The notes under the pieces: model-generated
Told to the model about the DNA's origin: nothing
Database searches by the model: none
The model's input: the letters and a program-made list of their open reading frames with translations, nothing else
Assembly (NCBI GenBank): GCA_002307245.1
Contig: DBTW01000055.1
Span: 1-15,943, forward strand
Direction: 5' to 3'
Origin: Spirochaetaceae bacterium UBA1306
GTDB taxonomy: Bacteria; Spirochaetota; Spirochaetia; Treponematales; Rectinemataceae
DNA: 15,943 nt
Position numbers and translations under genes: made by a program
In this document: in pieces, positions 5,427-14,000 of the stretch
Layout of the letters: each line of letters starts with the position of its first letter
How positions within the stretch are numbered: the stretch's first letter is position 1

Positions 5427-7232
5427 ATGGCCGACGCTACGAGAATTCCCGCGAGGTCCGAAGTCGCGGAGTCCGATACCTGGGACCTCGGCTCCCTCTT
5501 CGCCGACGACGCGGCCTGGGAAAAAGCCTTGGCCGAGCTCGAGTCCAGGATCCCGGATATCTCCTCCTTCAGGGGCCGCCTCGGCTCCTCGCCGGAAGCC
5601 TTGGCCGCGGCCCTGGCCTTCTATCGCGACTTCGGCGTCCTCGACGAACGGCTCTCGTACTACGCCAACCTGAGGGAGAGCGAGAACGAGGGCGACGACG
5701 CCGCGCGCGGCCGATCGGCTCGTTACCTGGCGGCCTGCGCGAGGATCCAGGCGCTCTGGGCCTGGTTCGACCCCGAGATCCAGTCCCTGCCGGAGTCCTT
5801 CGTCGGCTCCTGCCTCGCCGACCCGCGTTTCGCCGAATACGCCGTCTTCGTCCGCAAGCTCAGGCGATGGAAGCCGCACATCCTCTCCGAGCCCGAGGAG
5901 CGCATCCTCGCCCTCCAGGCCGAGACGAGGGGCCTGGCTCAGGACGCCTTCTCCCTCCTCACGAACGTCGACTTCGATTTCGGTACCATCGACACTGCCG
6001 AGGGCCCGAGGCCGCTCTCCCAGTCCAGCTATTCCTCCTTCATGCGCAGCCCCGACCGCGAGCTGCGAAAGAAGGCCTATTTCGGGCTCTACAAGGCCTA
6101 CGACGCCCACAAGAACGGCCTGGCCGCCCTCTATTCGGGCTCGGTGCTCCAGGACAAGTACCGCGCGCAAGTTCGGCGATTCGCTTCGTCGCGCGCAGGT
6201 GCCCTCTTCCCCGACGACGTGCCCGAGGCCGTTTACGACAACCTGGTGGGGGCGATCTCCGACAATCTGCCGGTGCTGCACGAGTACTACGAGCTGCGGA
6301 AGCGCGCCCTGGGCCTGGGTGAGCTGCGCCACTACGACGTGTACGTGCCCCTGGCCCCCGAGGCCAAGGGCCGCCACAGCTACGCCGAGGCGGTGGAGCT
6401 CGTGACGGCGGCCCTCGAGCCACTCGGCAGCGAGTACGTGTCCACCCTGCGCGCCGGACTCGAGGGCCGCTGGGTCGACCGCTACGAGAACAAGGGCAAG
6501 CATTCCGGGGCCTACTCGGCCGGCTCCTTCTCGGCCGAGCCCTATATCCTCCTCAACTACAAGGAGGACGTGATCCACGACGTCTTCACGATAGCCCACG
6601 AGGGCGGGCACTCCATGCACTCCTGGTACTCCGCCCGCTCGAACCCCTTCCTCAGCTACGGCTACACGATCTTCGAGGCCGAGGTCGCGAGCACCTTCAA
6701 CGAGCAGCTTCTCTTCCGCTACCTCTTCGAGCGGGCGGAGAGCGACGCCGAGCGCGCCTCCCTCGCCAGCTCCAAGCTAGACGACCTCGTGGCTACCCTC
6801 TTCCGCCAGACCATGTTCGCCGAGTTCGAGCGCCGGAGCCACGAGATGGCCGAGGCCGGGGAGGCCCTCACGCCCTCGGCCCTGCGCTCGGAATACCGCG
6901 CCCTGCTCACGAAGTACTTCGGCCCCTCAATCGTCCTCGAGGAGCAGAGCGACCTCGAGTGCCTGCGCATCCCCCATTTCTACAACGCCTTCTACGTCTA
7001 CAAGTACGCGACCGGCGTCTCGGCCAGCATCGCCCTCTCCGAGCGCGTGCTGTCGGGCGGGGCTAAGGAACGCGACGACTATTACGCCTTCCTGCGCTCG
7101 GGCGGGTCGCGCTTCCCGATCGAGGCGCTGAAGGTCGCGGGCGTGGACATGTCCACCCCGGCTCCCGTGCGGGCCGCCTGCGAGAGCTTCGCGCGCTGGT
7201 CGGCCGAGCTCAAGCGCCTGCTGAAGCTGTAG
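5427..7232 (+). CDS. pepF: Oligoendopeptidase F (M3 family zinc metallopeptidase)
   Basis: This 601-residue cytoplasmic peptidase is full length for the family (about 600). It cleaves short oligopeptides and probably works in peptide turnover. The zinc site is HEGGH (391-395) within DVFTIAHEGGHSMHSWYS, with Glu419 in IFEAEVAST as the likely third ligand. The PepF N-terminal helical region is present (WDLGSLFADD near the start, SYYANLRESEN at about 77-87). The family substrate-pocket end is also visible (LRIPHFYNAFYVYKYATGVSAS). There is no signal peptide. The start is supported by AGGAGG 5 bases upstream and by the promoter. mtnA follows after 14 bases, so the three genes probably form one transcript. 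Confidence 0.96.
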   Translation: MADATRIPARSEVAESDTWDLGSLFADDAAWEKALAELESRIPDISSFRGRLGSSPEALAAALAFYRDFGVLDERLSYYANLRESENEGDDAARGRSARYLAACARIQALWAWFDPEIQSLPESFVGSCLADPRFAEYAVFVRKLRRWKPHILSEPEERILALQAETRGLAQDAFSLLTNVDFDFGTIDTAEGPRPLSQSSYSSFMRSPDRELRKKAYFGLYKAYDAHKNGLAALYSGSVLQDKYRAQVRRFASSRAGALFPDDVPEAVYDNLVGAISDNLPVLHEYYELRKRALGLGELRHYDVYVPLAPEAKGRHSYAEAVELVTAALEPLGSEYVSTLRAGLEGRWVDRYENKGKHSGAYSAGSFSAEPYILLNYKEDVIHDVFTIAHEGGHSMHSWYSARSNPFLSYGYTIFEAEVASTFNEQLLFRYLFERAESDAERASLASSKLDDLVATLFRQTMFAEFERRSHEMAEAGEALTPSALRSEYRALLTKYFGPSIVLEEQSDLECLRIPHFYNAFYVYKYATGVSASIALSERVLSGGAKERDDYYAFLRSGGSRFPIEALKVAGVDMSTPAPVRAACESFARWSAELKRLLKL

Positions 7233-7246
7233 GCGGGCGGGCCGTC

Positions 7247-8344
7247 ATGGACATCGAGGGCCGGCGATACCGGACGATCTGGCTCAATCCCGACGATACC
7301 GTCTCCGTCATCAACCAGGAGCTCCTGCCCTTCGAATTCAAGATCGAGGTCCTGCGCTCGAGCGCGGACTACCTGCGGGCCATCCGGGACATGCGGGTCC
7401 GGGGCGCCGGGCTCATCGGGGCCACGGCCGCCTTCGGCATGTTCCAGGCGGCCAAGGAGGCTCCCGAGCGCGACTGGCAGGCCCACATGAGGGGCAGGGC
7501 TGCCGCTTTGGAGGCCACGCGGCCCACGGCCAAGAACCTCGAATGGGCGACGCGGCGCGTCCTGGCGGCGATCGCCGGCGCGGAATCGCGCGCTCGCCTC
7601 GTGGAGCTGGCCCGGGCGGAGGCCCAGGCCATAGCCGACTCCGACGCCGAGTGCTGCCGGGCCATCGGTCTCCACGGCCTCGAGCTCATCCGGGCCATCC
7701 ACGGGCGGACGGGGCGGACCGTGAACGTCCTCACCCACTGCAACGCAGGCGCCCTGGCCTTCGTGGACTACGGCTCGGCCACCGCCCCCGTCTACGCCGC
7801 CTTCGATGAAGGCATACCCATCCATGTTTGGGTCGACGAGACGAGGCCGCGCAATCAGGGCGCCTCGCTCACAGCCTGGGAGCTGGGCAAGCATGGCCTG
7901 CCCCACACCCTCGTCTGCGACAACGCGGGCGGCCTCCTGATGCAGCGCGGCCTGGTCGACCTCGTCATCGTCGGAGCGGACCGCGTGACCGCCTCGGGCG
8001 ACGCGGCCAACAAGATCGGCACCTACCTCAAGGCCCTCGCGGCGCGGGACAACGGCGTGCCCTTCTACGTGGCCCTCCCCTCCTCGACCTTCGATTGGGA
8101 GCTTCGCGACGGCGTCGCGGAGATCCCTATCGAGGAGCGCGACATGGACGAGGTCCGCTTCGTCCGCGGCCTCTGCGAAGGCCGGGTCGTCAAGGCCCTG
8201 ATCTGCCCCGAGTCCACGAAGGCCTCCAACTTCGGCTTCGACGTCACGCCCGCCAGGCTCATCGACGGGCTCATCACGGAGCGGGGCATCTGCGATGCGG
8301 ACGTGGGAGCGATCAAGCGGTTATTCCCGGAGGCTAGCGCATGA
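7247..8344 (+). CDS. mtnA: S-methyl-5-thioribose-1-phosphate isomerase
   Basis: This 365-residue enzyme of the eIF2B-like isomerase family converts 5-methylthioribose-1-phosphate to the ribulose-1-phosphate form in methylthioadenosine salvage. The catalytic pair is present: Cys165 in NVLTHCNAGALA and Asp245 in VIVGADRVTASGDAANKIGTY. The phosphate-binding RVRGAG (50-55) is present but has GLIG where many MtnA proteins have PAIG. The sugar-site segments VWVDETRPRNQGASLTAWEL and VALPSSTFD are intact. Length is normal. Only a weak GGCGGGC-like RBS precedes it, 14 bases after the pepF stop. Its TGA overlaps the mtnP start (ATGA), so the two are translationally coupled. The adjacent phosphorylase supplies its substrate, which makes this role more likely than that of a ribose-1,5-bisphosphate isomerase or eIF2B-like homologue. 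Confidence 0.93.
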   Translation: MDIEGRRYRTIWLNPDDTVSVINQELLPFEFKIEVLRSSADYLRAIRDMRVRGAGLIGATAAFGMFQAAKEAPERDWQAHMRGRAAALEATRPTAKNLEWATRRVLAAIAGAESRARLVELARAEAQAIADSDAECCRAIGLHGLELIRAIHGRTGRTVNVLTHCNAGALAFVDYGSATAPVYAAFDEGIPIHVWVDETRPRNQGASLTAWELGKHGLPHTLVCDNAGGLLMQRGLVDLVIVGADRVTASGDAANKIGTYLKALAARDNGVPFYVALPSSTFDWELRDGVAEIPIEERDMDEVRFVRGLCEGRVVKALICPESTKASNFGFDVTPARLIDGLITERGICDADVGAIKRLFPEASA

Positions 8345-9087
8345 AGATCGGCATCATAGGCGGATCAGGGCTCGACGACCCCGACATCCTCGAGGGCTCG
8401 CGGGACCTACGCGCGACGACGCCCTGGGGCGATCCGTCCTCTCCGCTGAAGGAGGGGCGCATCGGCGGCCGGGAGGTCGTCCTCCTCGCCCGCCACGGGC
8501 GCGAGCATACGATCCCTCCCACGCAGGTCAACTACCGCGCCAATATCCGGGCGCTGAAGGACGCGGGCGTCGACCGCATCCTCGCGACCACGGCCGTCGG
8601 CTCGCTGCGGGAGGATATCCGCCGCGGGGACTTCGTCGTCCTCGATCAGTTCATCGACTTCACCCGCCTGCGTCCCCTAAGCTTCCACTCCTCCTTCGAG
8701 CCGCATAGGCCGGTGCACGCGGCCATGGCCGAGCCCTACGACGAGAGACTGCGCTCGGCCTTGATCGACGCCGCCACGCGCCTCGGCCTGCGCTGCCATC
8801 CCCGTGGTACCGTGGTCACCATCGAGGGCCCCCGCTTCTCCACGAGGGCCGAGTCGCGGATGTTCCGGCTCTGGGGCGCCGACGTCATCAACATGTCCAT
8901 CGCCACCGAGACCATCCTCGCCGTCGAGGCGAGCATCCCCTACGCCGCCGTGGCGATGAGCACGGACTACGACTCGTGGAAGGACGACGAGGAGGCTGTG
9001 AGCTGGGAAGCCGTGCTCTCGGTCTTCGAGGGGAACGCGCGCAAGATGACCGAGCTGCTCCGCGGGGCCGTCGGAAACATGGCCTGA
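8341..9087 (+). CDS. mtnP: S-methyl-5'-thioadenosine phosphorylase
   Basis: This 248-residue PNP/MTAP-family enzyme phosphorolyses methylthioadenosine to adenine and 5-methylthioribose-1-phosphate, the substrate of the preceding gene product. Visible motifs are GIIGGSGL (N-terminal phosphate loop), ARHGREH (50-56), NYRANI, TTAVGSLRE, VTIEGPRFSTRAESRMF, INMSIATE (183-190) and MSTDYDSW (206-213). The TDYD acidic pair is the feature that favours 6-aminopurines in MTAPs, so adenosine-type substrates are expected. The protein is somewhat shorter than human MTAP but ends in the usual helix. RBS GGAGG (8329-8333) lies inside mtnA, 7 bases before the ATG. The gene is coupled to mtnA by a 4-base overlap. 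It may also accept 5'-deoxyadenosine, as some bacterial homologues do. Confidence 0.93.
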   Translation: MKIGIIGGSGLDDPDILEGSRDLRATTPWGDPSSPLKEGRIGGREVVLLARHGREHTIPPTQVNYRANIRALKDAGVDRILATTAVGSLREDIRRGDFVVLDQFIDFTRLRPLSFHSSFEPHRPVHAAMAEPYDERLRSALIDAATRLGLRCHPRGTVVTIEGPRFSTRAESRMFRLWGADVINMSIATETILAVEASIPYAAVAMSTDYDSWKDDEEAVSWEAVLSVFEGNARKMTELLRGAVGNMA

Positions 9088-9108
9088 GGGGCCGTCCCAC
9101 CTCGAAGG

Positions 9109-9137
9109 TTTGCATCATTTCTGGAATCGCATATAGT
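9109..9137 (+). promoter_or_regulatory. Promoter upstream of the FMN_bind gene pair
   Basis: TTTGCA (9109-9114, 4 of 6), a 17-base spacer and TATAGT (9132-9137, 5 of 6) predict a start near 9144 and a leader of about 38 bases to the ATG at 9182. No clear terminator separates it from mtnP, so read-through may contribute. Confidence 0.5.
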
Positions 9138-9181
9138 TAGGCTCTCGGGTTCGTCACTCGGTCGCGCCACCAGGAGGCTCC

Positions 9182-9541
9182 ATGAAACTTCGCGCCGCCA
9201 TCGCTGTCCTGTCGTTCGCGGCCGTCTTCGCCGCGGCGCATGCCTTCGCCCAGGCGGGCGCGGCCTACGCAGACGGCAGCTATTCCTTGAAGTACGACGA
9301 CGCCGAGCTCGGCCGCGTCTCGGTGACCGTCCTCGTGAAGGAAGGCAAGCTCGCCTCCGTCACCCTGCCGGAGGGGAAGGGCGACGTGAGCCTCGAGGCC
9401 CCCGAACTCGCCGCCTACCTCTCGGCCCTCGTCGCCGCCCCGGACTACACCCAAGTCGACGCCGTAAGCGGGGCGAGCCAATCCTGCGACCTCATTAAAT
9501 ACGCCGTAATGAGCGCGCTCAAGCAGGCTGTCAAGAAATAG
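9182..9541 (+). CDS. Small exported FMN_bind-domain protein with Ser at the flavinylation site
   Basis: This 119-residue protein has a Sec signal peptide with probable cleavage after AFA (residue 23), giving a mature periplasmic domain of about 96 residues. The body fits the FMN_bind family: YADGSYSLKYDD, then VSVTVLVKEGKLASV, and the C-terminal VDAVSGASQSCDLIKYAV (92-109). Family members of the RnfG/NqrC type carry FMN covalently on the last Thr of a Dxx(S/T)GAT motif, attached by ApbE. Here that position is Ser99 (DAVSGAS), so attachment to Ser, weak flavinylation or loss of flavin are all possible. AGGAGG (9172-9177) lies 4 bases before the ATG. A second FMN_bind protein follows 82 bases downstream. 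The likely role is periplasmic electron transfer, by inference only. Confidence 0.75.
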   Translation: MKLRAAIAVLSFAAVFAAAHAFAQAGAAYADGSYSLKYDDAELGRVSVTVLVKEGKLASVTLPEGKGDVSLEAPELAAYLSALVAAPDYTQVDAVSGASQSCDLIKYAVMSALKQAVKK

Positions 9542-9576
9542 CTATAGGCCGGGCTCGTGCTAGACCATTAGCCTTT

Positions 9577-9610
9577 GGCGGCCGGCAACCGGCCAGCCCG
9601 CGATTTTTTT
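9577..9610 (+). terminator. Hairpin plus T7 between the two FMN_bind genes (terminator or attenuator)
   Basis: The stem GGC-GGCCGG (9577-9585) pairs with CCGGCC-(A)-GCC (9589-9598) around the triloop CAA, 9 bp with one bulged A. Five bases later come seven Ts (9604-9610). The RBS AAGGAGG of the next gene starts at the very next base (9611), so no promoter fits between them. It is probably a leaky terminator that sets the ratio of the two proteins, or a regulated attenuator. Confidence 0.55.
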
Positions 9611-9623
9611 AAGGAGGATTCCC

Positions 9624-10337
9624 ATGAACAGAAGGATCGCTCTCGCCATCGCCCTCGTCTCCTTGGCCCTCGGCCTCGCGTCCGCCCAGGCTGGCCTCAC
9701 CCTCGGCCTCGGCAAGTCGCCGACCTTTCGTGCCGGCCCCGGCAAGGATTCGACTGGTACCCAGGTCTACAGCTTCACCTACGTCTACGGCTCGGCCGTC
9801 TTCGACGCGAAGGGCAAGATCGTCGGCTGCGAGTTCGACGAGCTCGAGGTGAGCACTCCCAACTACGACGGTCCCTCGATGCCCCATTTCGCTGGTTGGC
9901 CGGGGACCCCGGGCTACAACGTCACCAATCACGACAGCAAGAAGGTCGAGGGCCTCTCCCCGAACACGGTCGACTCCACGGCCGCCGACATCGGCGCCTG
10001 GAAGAGCAAGCGCGAGCGCGGCGACGCCTACGGCATGAACGCCAAGAACGATTGGTACAAGCAGATGGACTATTACCAGAGCGTCTTCGTCGGCAAGACC
10101 GTCGACGAGGTCGAGGCCTGGTTCAAGACCTACGCCAGCGACAAGACGGGCCGGCCCCTCGACGCGGCCGCCAAGGACGCGGCCGAGAAGGCCAAGTACG
10201 AGGCCCTCTCCGCGGCCGACAAGAAGATCGCGGTCGATGCCCGCTCCGGCGCGACGATGAGCATCACCGATGCCCACGGCAACGTCCTCTCCGCCCTCCG
10301 CGACGCCTGGAACAAGCGCAAGCCACTCGGTAAGTAG
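9624..10337 (+). CDS. Exported FMN_bind-domain flavoprotein with intact flavinylation motif
   Basis: This 237-residue protein has a Sec signal peptide (cleavage probably after ASA, residue 21). The mature part starts with a beta-rich segment, QVYSFTYVYGSAVFDAKGKI (47-66). A long middle insert of about 130 residues follows, rich in Lys, Asp and Tyr, with the Trp-rich piece HFAGWPGTPGYN. The C-terminal motif is VDARSGATMSITDAHGNV (204-221). DARSGAT matches the Dxx(S/T)GAT ApbE target exactly, so Thr211 is the predicted phosphoester link to FMN. RBS AAGGAGG (9611-9617) lies 6 bases before the ATG, directly after a T7 tract. A strong terminator follows. No apbE gene or Rnf/Nqr partner is visible, so its electron donor and acceptor are unknown. 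An extracytoplasmic redox role is inferred from the family. Confidence 0.82.
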   Translation: MNRRIALAIALVSLALGLASAQAGLTLGLGKSPTFRAGPGKDSTGTQVYSFTYVYGSAVFDAKGKIVGCEFDELEVSTPNYDGPSMPHFAGWPGTPGYNVTNHDSKKVEGLSPNTVDSTAADIGAWKSKRERGDAYGMNAKNDWYKQMDYYQSVFVGKTVDEVEAWFKTYASDKTGRPLDAAAKDAAEKAKYEALSAADKKIAVDARSGATMSITDAHGNVLSALRDAWNKRKPLGK

Positions 10338-10354
10338 CTCGCCTTTTGCTCACG

Positions 10355-10388
10355 GCCGCCGCTCCCGAACTGGGGGCGGCTTTTTTTT
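10355..10388 (+). terminator. Intrinsic terminator of the FMN_bind gene pair
   Basis: GCCGCC (10355-10360) pairs with GGCGGC (10375-10380), with further CCC/GGG pairing inside, directly followed by eight Ts (10381-10388). It sits 17 bases after the TAG stop. The reverse strand has no T-run after the stem, so it does not serve the converging barrel gene. Confidence 0.92.
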
Positions 10389-10392
10389 GAGC

Positions 10393-10965
10393 CTACTTCA
10401 GGTAGAAGACGAGGCCGAGGCTGGTGAGGGTGGAGATATCCGTCCAGGTCGTCGGGTCGGGATTGGATGAGGCCTTATCGTTCTCGCTGGACCATCTGCC
10501 GAAGCCGATGGAAAGGCTCGCGCCCAGGAAGGCACCGAAGTTCTTCGCGAACAGGTACTGAAGGAAGCCCACGGCCCCGATCTGCAGGGTCCCGGTTATC
10601 GCCGTGGTAGTCCCCGACGATGCCACGACGTAATCGTATGTCTGGCTCTGGAAATTGTAGCAGAGCCTGGGTCCGATGCCGAAGGAGAGCCCGGAGGCCA
10701 CGGGGATCAGGAATAAGGCGTCGATGCGAGGGCCGATCGAAAAGGACGTGTAGGCATAGCTGGGGTCAGCGTCAGGCTGCGACGAGAAGCCGAGGCTAAT
10801 TGCGGGCCTCAGGGCCATGAAATCCGCGACCTGAATGGTCATGCCGAGCTACCCAGTATTGCTCCCCAAGCCTCCGAATAACCCCAAGGCGCCGGCCTTG
10901 GGCGCCTGAGCGAAGGATAGGGCCGCCAGTCCCGCAAGGACGATGCAAAAAAAGCTTCTCTTCAT
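10393..10965 (-). pseudogene. Outer-membrane beta-barrel protein gene broken by an in-frame amber codon
   Basis: Read leftward from the ATG at 10965, the frame encodes a signal peptide (MKRSFFCIVLAGLAALSFA, then QA), then AGALGLFGGLGSNTG, a TAG at 10849-10851 (codon 39), and continues in the same frame through LGMTIQVADFMALRPAISLG to a TAG at 10393. Without the amber codon it would be 190 residues. The downstream 150 residues show alternating hydrophobic/polar strands rich in Gly and aromatics (SIGPRIDALFLIP, SFGIGPRLCYNF, FGAFLGASLSIGFGRW, LTSLGLVFYLK), typical of a small spirochaete-like outer-membrane barrel. The RBS AAGGGG lies about 6 bases upstream of the ATG. Restarting at the internal Met (10842) would lose the signal peptide. 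One base change (for example CAG to TAG) explains the break. Sequencing error or readthrough cannot be excluded. Confidence 0.75.
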
Positions 10966-11042
10966 GTTTTTCCCCTTTTTAAACGGATATCGCCTTGAGG
11001 CTGAGCATTCATTAATCGCCAATCACGTTCTCGTAAAATGGA

Positions 11043-11083
11043 GAGGCGTTGCGCGACGATCGCGCGCAACGCCTCCCTTTTTT
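11043..11083. terminator. 13-bp hairpin after the large lipoprotein gene
   Basis: GAGGCGTTGCGCG (11043-11055) pairs perfectly with 11063-11075 around a 7-base loop. It lies 21 bases after the TAG of the leftward lipoprotein gene, so it most likely ends that transcript, but on that strand only TCCATTTT follows. On the plus strand it is followed by CC and six Ts (11078-11083). It is probably bidirectional, with the better U-tract on the strand where no gene is seen to end. Confidence 0.7.
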
Positions 11084-11095
11084 GCGATCGGGACA

Positions 11096-14000
11096 CTAGA
11101 TCCCGGGGATCGTTTCCGAGTAATTGTCCGGATCGATCTGGTGCATGAGCCTCCAGGCTTCCTGATACTCCCATTTGTAGTTGAGTTGAGAGTAGTTGTC
11201 CGAATGGTCGGCAATGGCCTTCACGTAATATTGCACGACAGATTTCCAATCGTCCGGACTGTTGCCATCAGCGTTCAGCCCTAAGATTCCGAGCCCGCCG
11301 AGCTGGCTTGAGTCTTCGCTATTGAGGCCATGAAGGTCGCGATAGGCTTGGCTCAGGTTGACGGCGGCATTGGCCGAGTAGTTGATGTCGACATCCGGGT
11401 CTACGATGAGGGCGTTGGTGAGGTCGATAGCCTTGTTGAAATCGCCGATCCGGGCGCTCGTGTCGAGAATGGAGGAGTCTCGGGCCAGCTCGAGATAGAT
11501 CCAAACCTCGCCCTGCTTGCAATCGGCCAGGGTGTCCTCCTCGGCGCCCGCGTTGTTGATGGCTGATTCGTAGAACGAGAGGGCTTTGTCGAGGTAGGGC
11601 CTCTTGCTGACCCTGTCCTGGATGTTGCGCCAGTTCCCCTGCTCCCTGTACCATTGTCCTTCCGTGCGGGCTATGCATGCTCGGTTCGCCCCGGAATTCG
11701 CGTCCTTCCAGGGCGAGGATGTCGCCTTGGTCCAAAGGGCGGCCATGTCCTGGGTAAGGCCGTCGAGCTTGGTCACGTCGGCGGCCGAGTAGTCGTCGCC
11801 CCAGCCCAAGGCGTAGCCGATGTCGAGGATGCTCCAGGCGTAATCCTGCAGGCCCCAGCCGAGGGTATTGGCCTGATCGCTCGTACCCGGCTTATCCGCC
11901 CACTCGGAGAGCAGGATATCGAACTGCGCGATGGCCTTCTCTTCGAGGGCGATCTTCGTCGCGCCTGCGGCGACTCGCGCCGCGCTGTCCCCGCTTTGCT
12001 CCACATTCTCGGCTTCCCGGCGATAGCTCATGGCCAAATCCTTGCTGATGTCCCAATAGCTTTGGTCGGAGATGGTTCCGTTCGTGACGAGGGTCAAAGC
12101 CTGATTGAGCGAGGCGCGGCCATCGGCGTAGCTCCCGAGCTGGAGCTGGCAATCGGCGAGATTGCGGAAGGCCTCGCTGAACTCCCAGCCGCTGTCGCCG
12201 AGGCTCGGGTAGGCGGTCGGCGTGATTTTTTGGAAGATCGGGACGGCGAGACTAAGCGCTTGCGACCAGATGCTTTTTTCCGCGTCCATATCGTAGTGCA
12301 TCGTTCTTCCGGCGTCTCGAAGCACTTGGGCCTGGCGCAGGTAGCCCTGGCAGGAGCTCCGGCCATTATTGATAGAGCTACCATAGCCCTGCACGAGCTC
12401 GAAGGCGGGGGCGACCGTCGAATCGTAGTATGCCAGCGAGGCGTCGAATTTGCCCTCCTGGACCATCTGCAAGGCGAGCTGGCCATAGCATTCCGCAAGT
12501 GAAAGCTGGGCCCAGGCTTTTTCGCTCGATGGGACGGAAGCGTCGGCGAGGTCCTTGTTGAAGTAGGATTGGGCGGTCGTGTAGTTCTTGAGGCCGACAT
12601 AGCAATCGCCGATCTGCCTCAAGGCTTGCACGAAGTACCACCGTGTCGAATCCACCGTGGGATAGAGGGACCTGCTCACCTGGCCGAAAGAGGCGATGGC
12701 GCGGTTAAAACTCGCCGCGTAGTCCTTGCCGCTCTGGTTCTTCAGGTTGTTTCCGATATCCTTGTAGATCTCGCCTTGGCGGAAATAGGCGTTGGGGAGG
12801 GGGGCCTGGTCCAGCTCGGCCGGATAGCCTCCGATTACTGTCGACAGCAAAGCCAGGGCCGTATCGTTGTGCCCGCTTGTAGAGTAATTCCAGTGATAGT
12901 TGCCCGCCGCCTCGATCATGGCGTAGGCGGCGGCTACTTCTCCGTACCAGGTCCCCCAGCCCTCCTGGGCTTTCTGGAAATTGGTGGTAGCCGAGGCTAT
13001 CGAGCCTTGCTTTTCGGTCGTGACCGACTGGACGTCCTGCAATTGTTGGTAGGCATATCCCAGGTATAGGTAGGTCCAGAGCCGCTGGGTTCTCGTATTC
13101 GCGTCGGTAGCCGTCGCGGTGGCCGAGAGCGTGTCGCTCAGCAGCGCTATCGCCTCGTTGTAGGTCGCCGGCTTCGAGCCGTTGTTCCAGATTAGGAGGT
13201 TCGAGGCCATCTGCGCCAGGATGAGCCTGAATGCTGGATCTAGGCTGGTATCCGCGGCTTTTCCCTTCATCATCGCGAGTCCGTTCGCCGACTGGGAGTA
13301 GCCTGACGCCGAGTCGTTATCGGCAGTGTCCAGGAACCACCAGAGGTGACGGGCAGCCTCGAACTTGAGCTTGGCGTTCGTCGTGGTCTCGTCGGCTTCG
13401 AGCGTCGCGGTGGCGAGCTCGGCCAAGCCCGTGAACTCCGCGTTGGCGAGCGCCCATTGCTTCTTCTGGGTATAGGCCCAGCCCAGGTTCTGGTGGGCCC
13501 AGAATTTGGTCGAGGCTGAAAGCTTGGGGTGGACGAGCACTTGGTTGTTCAGCATGGCGATGGAGGCGTCCGTTTCCGTATCGGAGCCTCCAGCCCGGAT
13601 GCTGCCGGCGAGAATCTGGAGGGCGTCGGCTTCCCATTTGGTGCCTGCCTGGGCGGCGATGATCTCGTTGAGCAGGGCCTTCGCTCGAGTCAGTTCCTTG
13701 GGGGAAATCGTCCAGGTCAGGTAGTTGGCGTAGGAGAGCCTCGTCCAGATGCCGATCTTCTCCGCGGCGCTCGTGTAGCCGAGGGCCGCCTCGTACTTCG
13801 GCTTGGCGAGTTTGGACATGTCCATGTCGTTATAGACCCAGGCGAGCCTCAAGTTGACTTCGCCGAAGATGGAGGATTCGGGGAAGTGCCCGAGGATCGC
13901 GAGAAGATCCTGGCGGGCCTGGTCCTGCTCCCCGGTGTCCTCCATCGTCGTGGCGTCCGAGAGCCACTGCGCGGCGGTCTTGCCTTGATAGGTGGCGCTG

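Noticed and set aside
5193..6620. Long open minus-strand frame (475 codons) opposite pepF
   Set aside because: The plus strand carries an unmistakable full-length pepF with zinc motif, promoter and RBS. The opposite frame is a by-product of high GC and runs into the extragenic hairpins.
9624..9640. The two FMN_bind genes as a frameshifted single gene
   Set aside because: Each has its own signal peptide, RBS, FMN_bind C-terminal motif and stop, so they are two separate genes.
10393..10842. The barrel domain as a complete gene starting at the internal Met (10842)
   Set aside because: A barrel without a signal peptide could not be exported, and an in-frame signal peptide with a good start lies just upstream across a single TAG.
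11654..12502. Open plus-strand frame (282 codons) opposite the giant lipoprotein
   Set aside because: It is antisense to the TPR region, has no RBS or recognisable domain, and is explained by complementary codon bias. The same applies to the plus-strand frame at 13529-14770.
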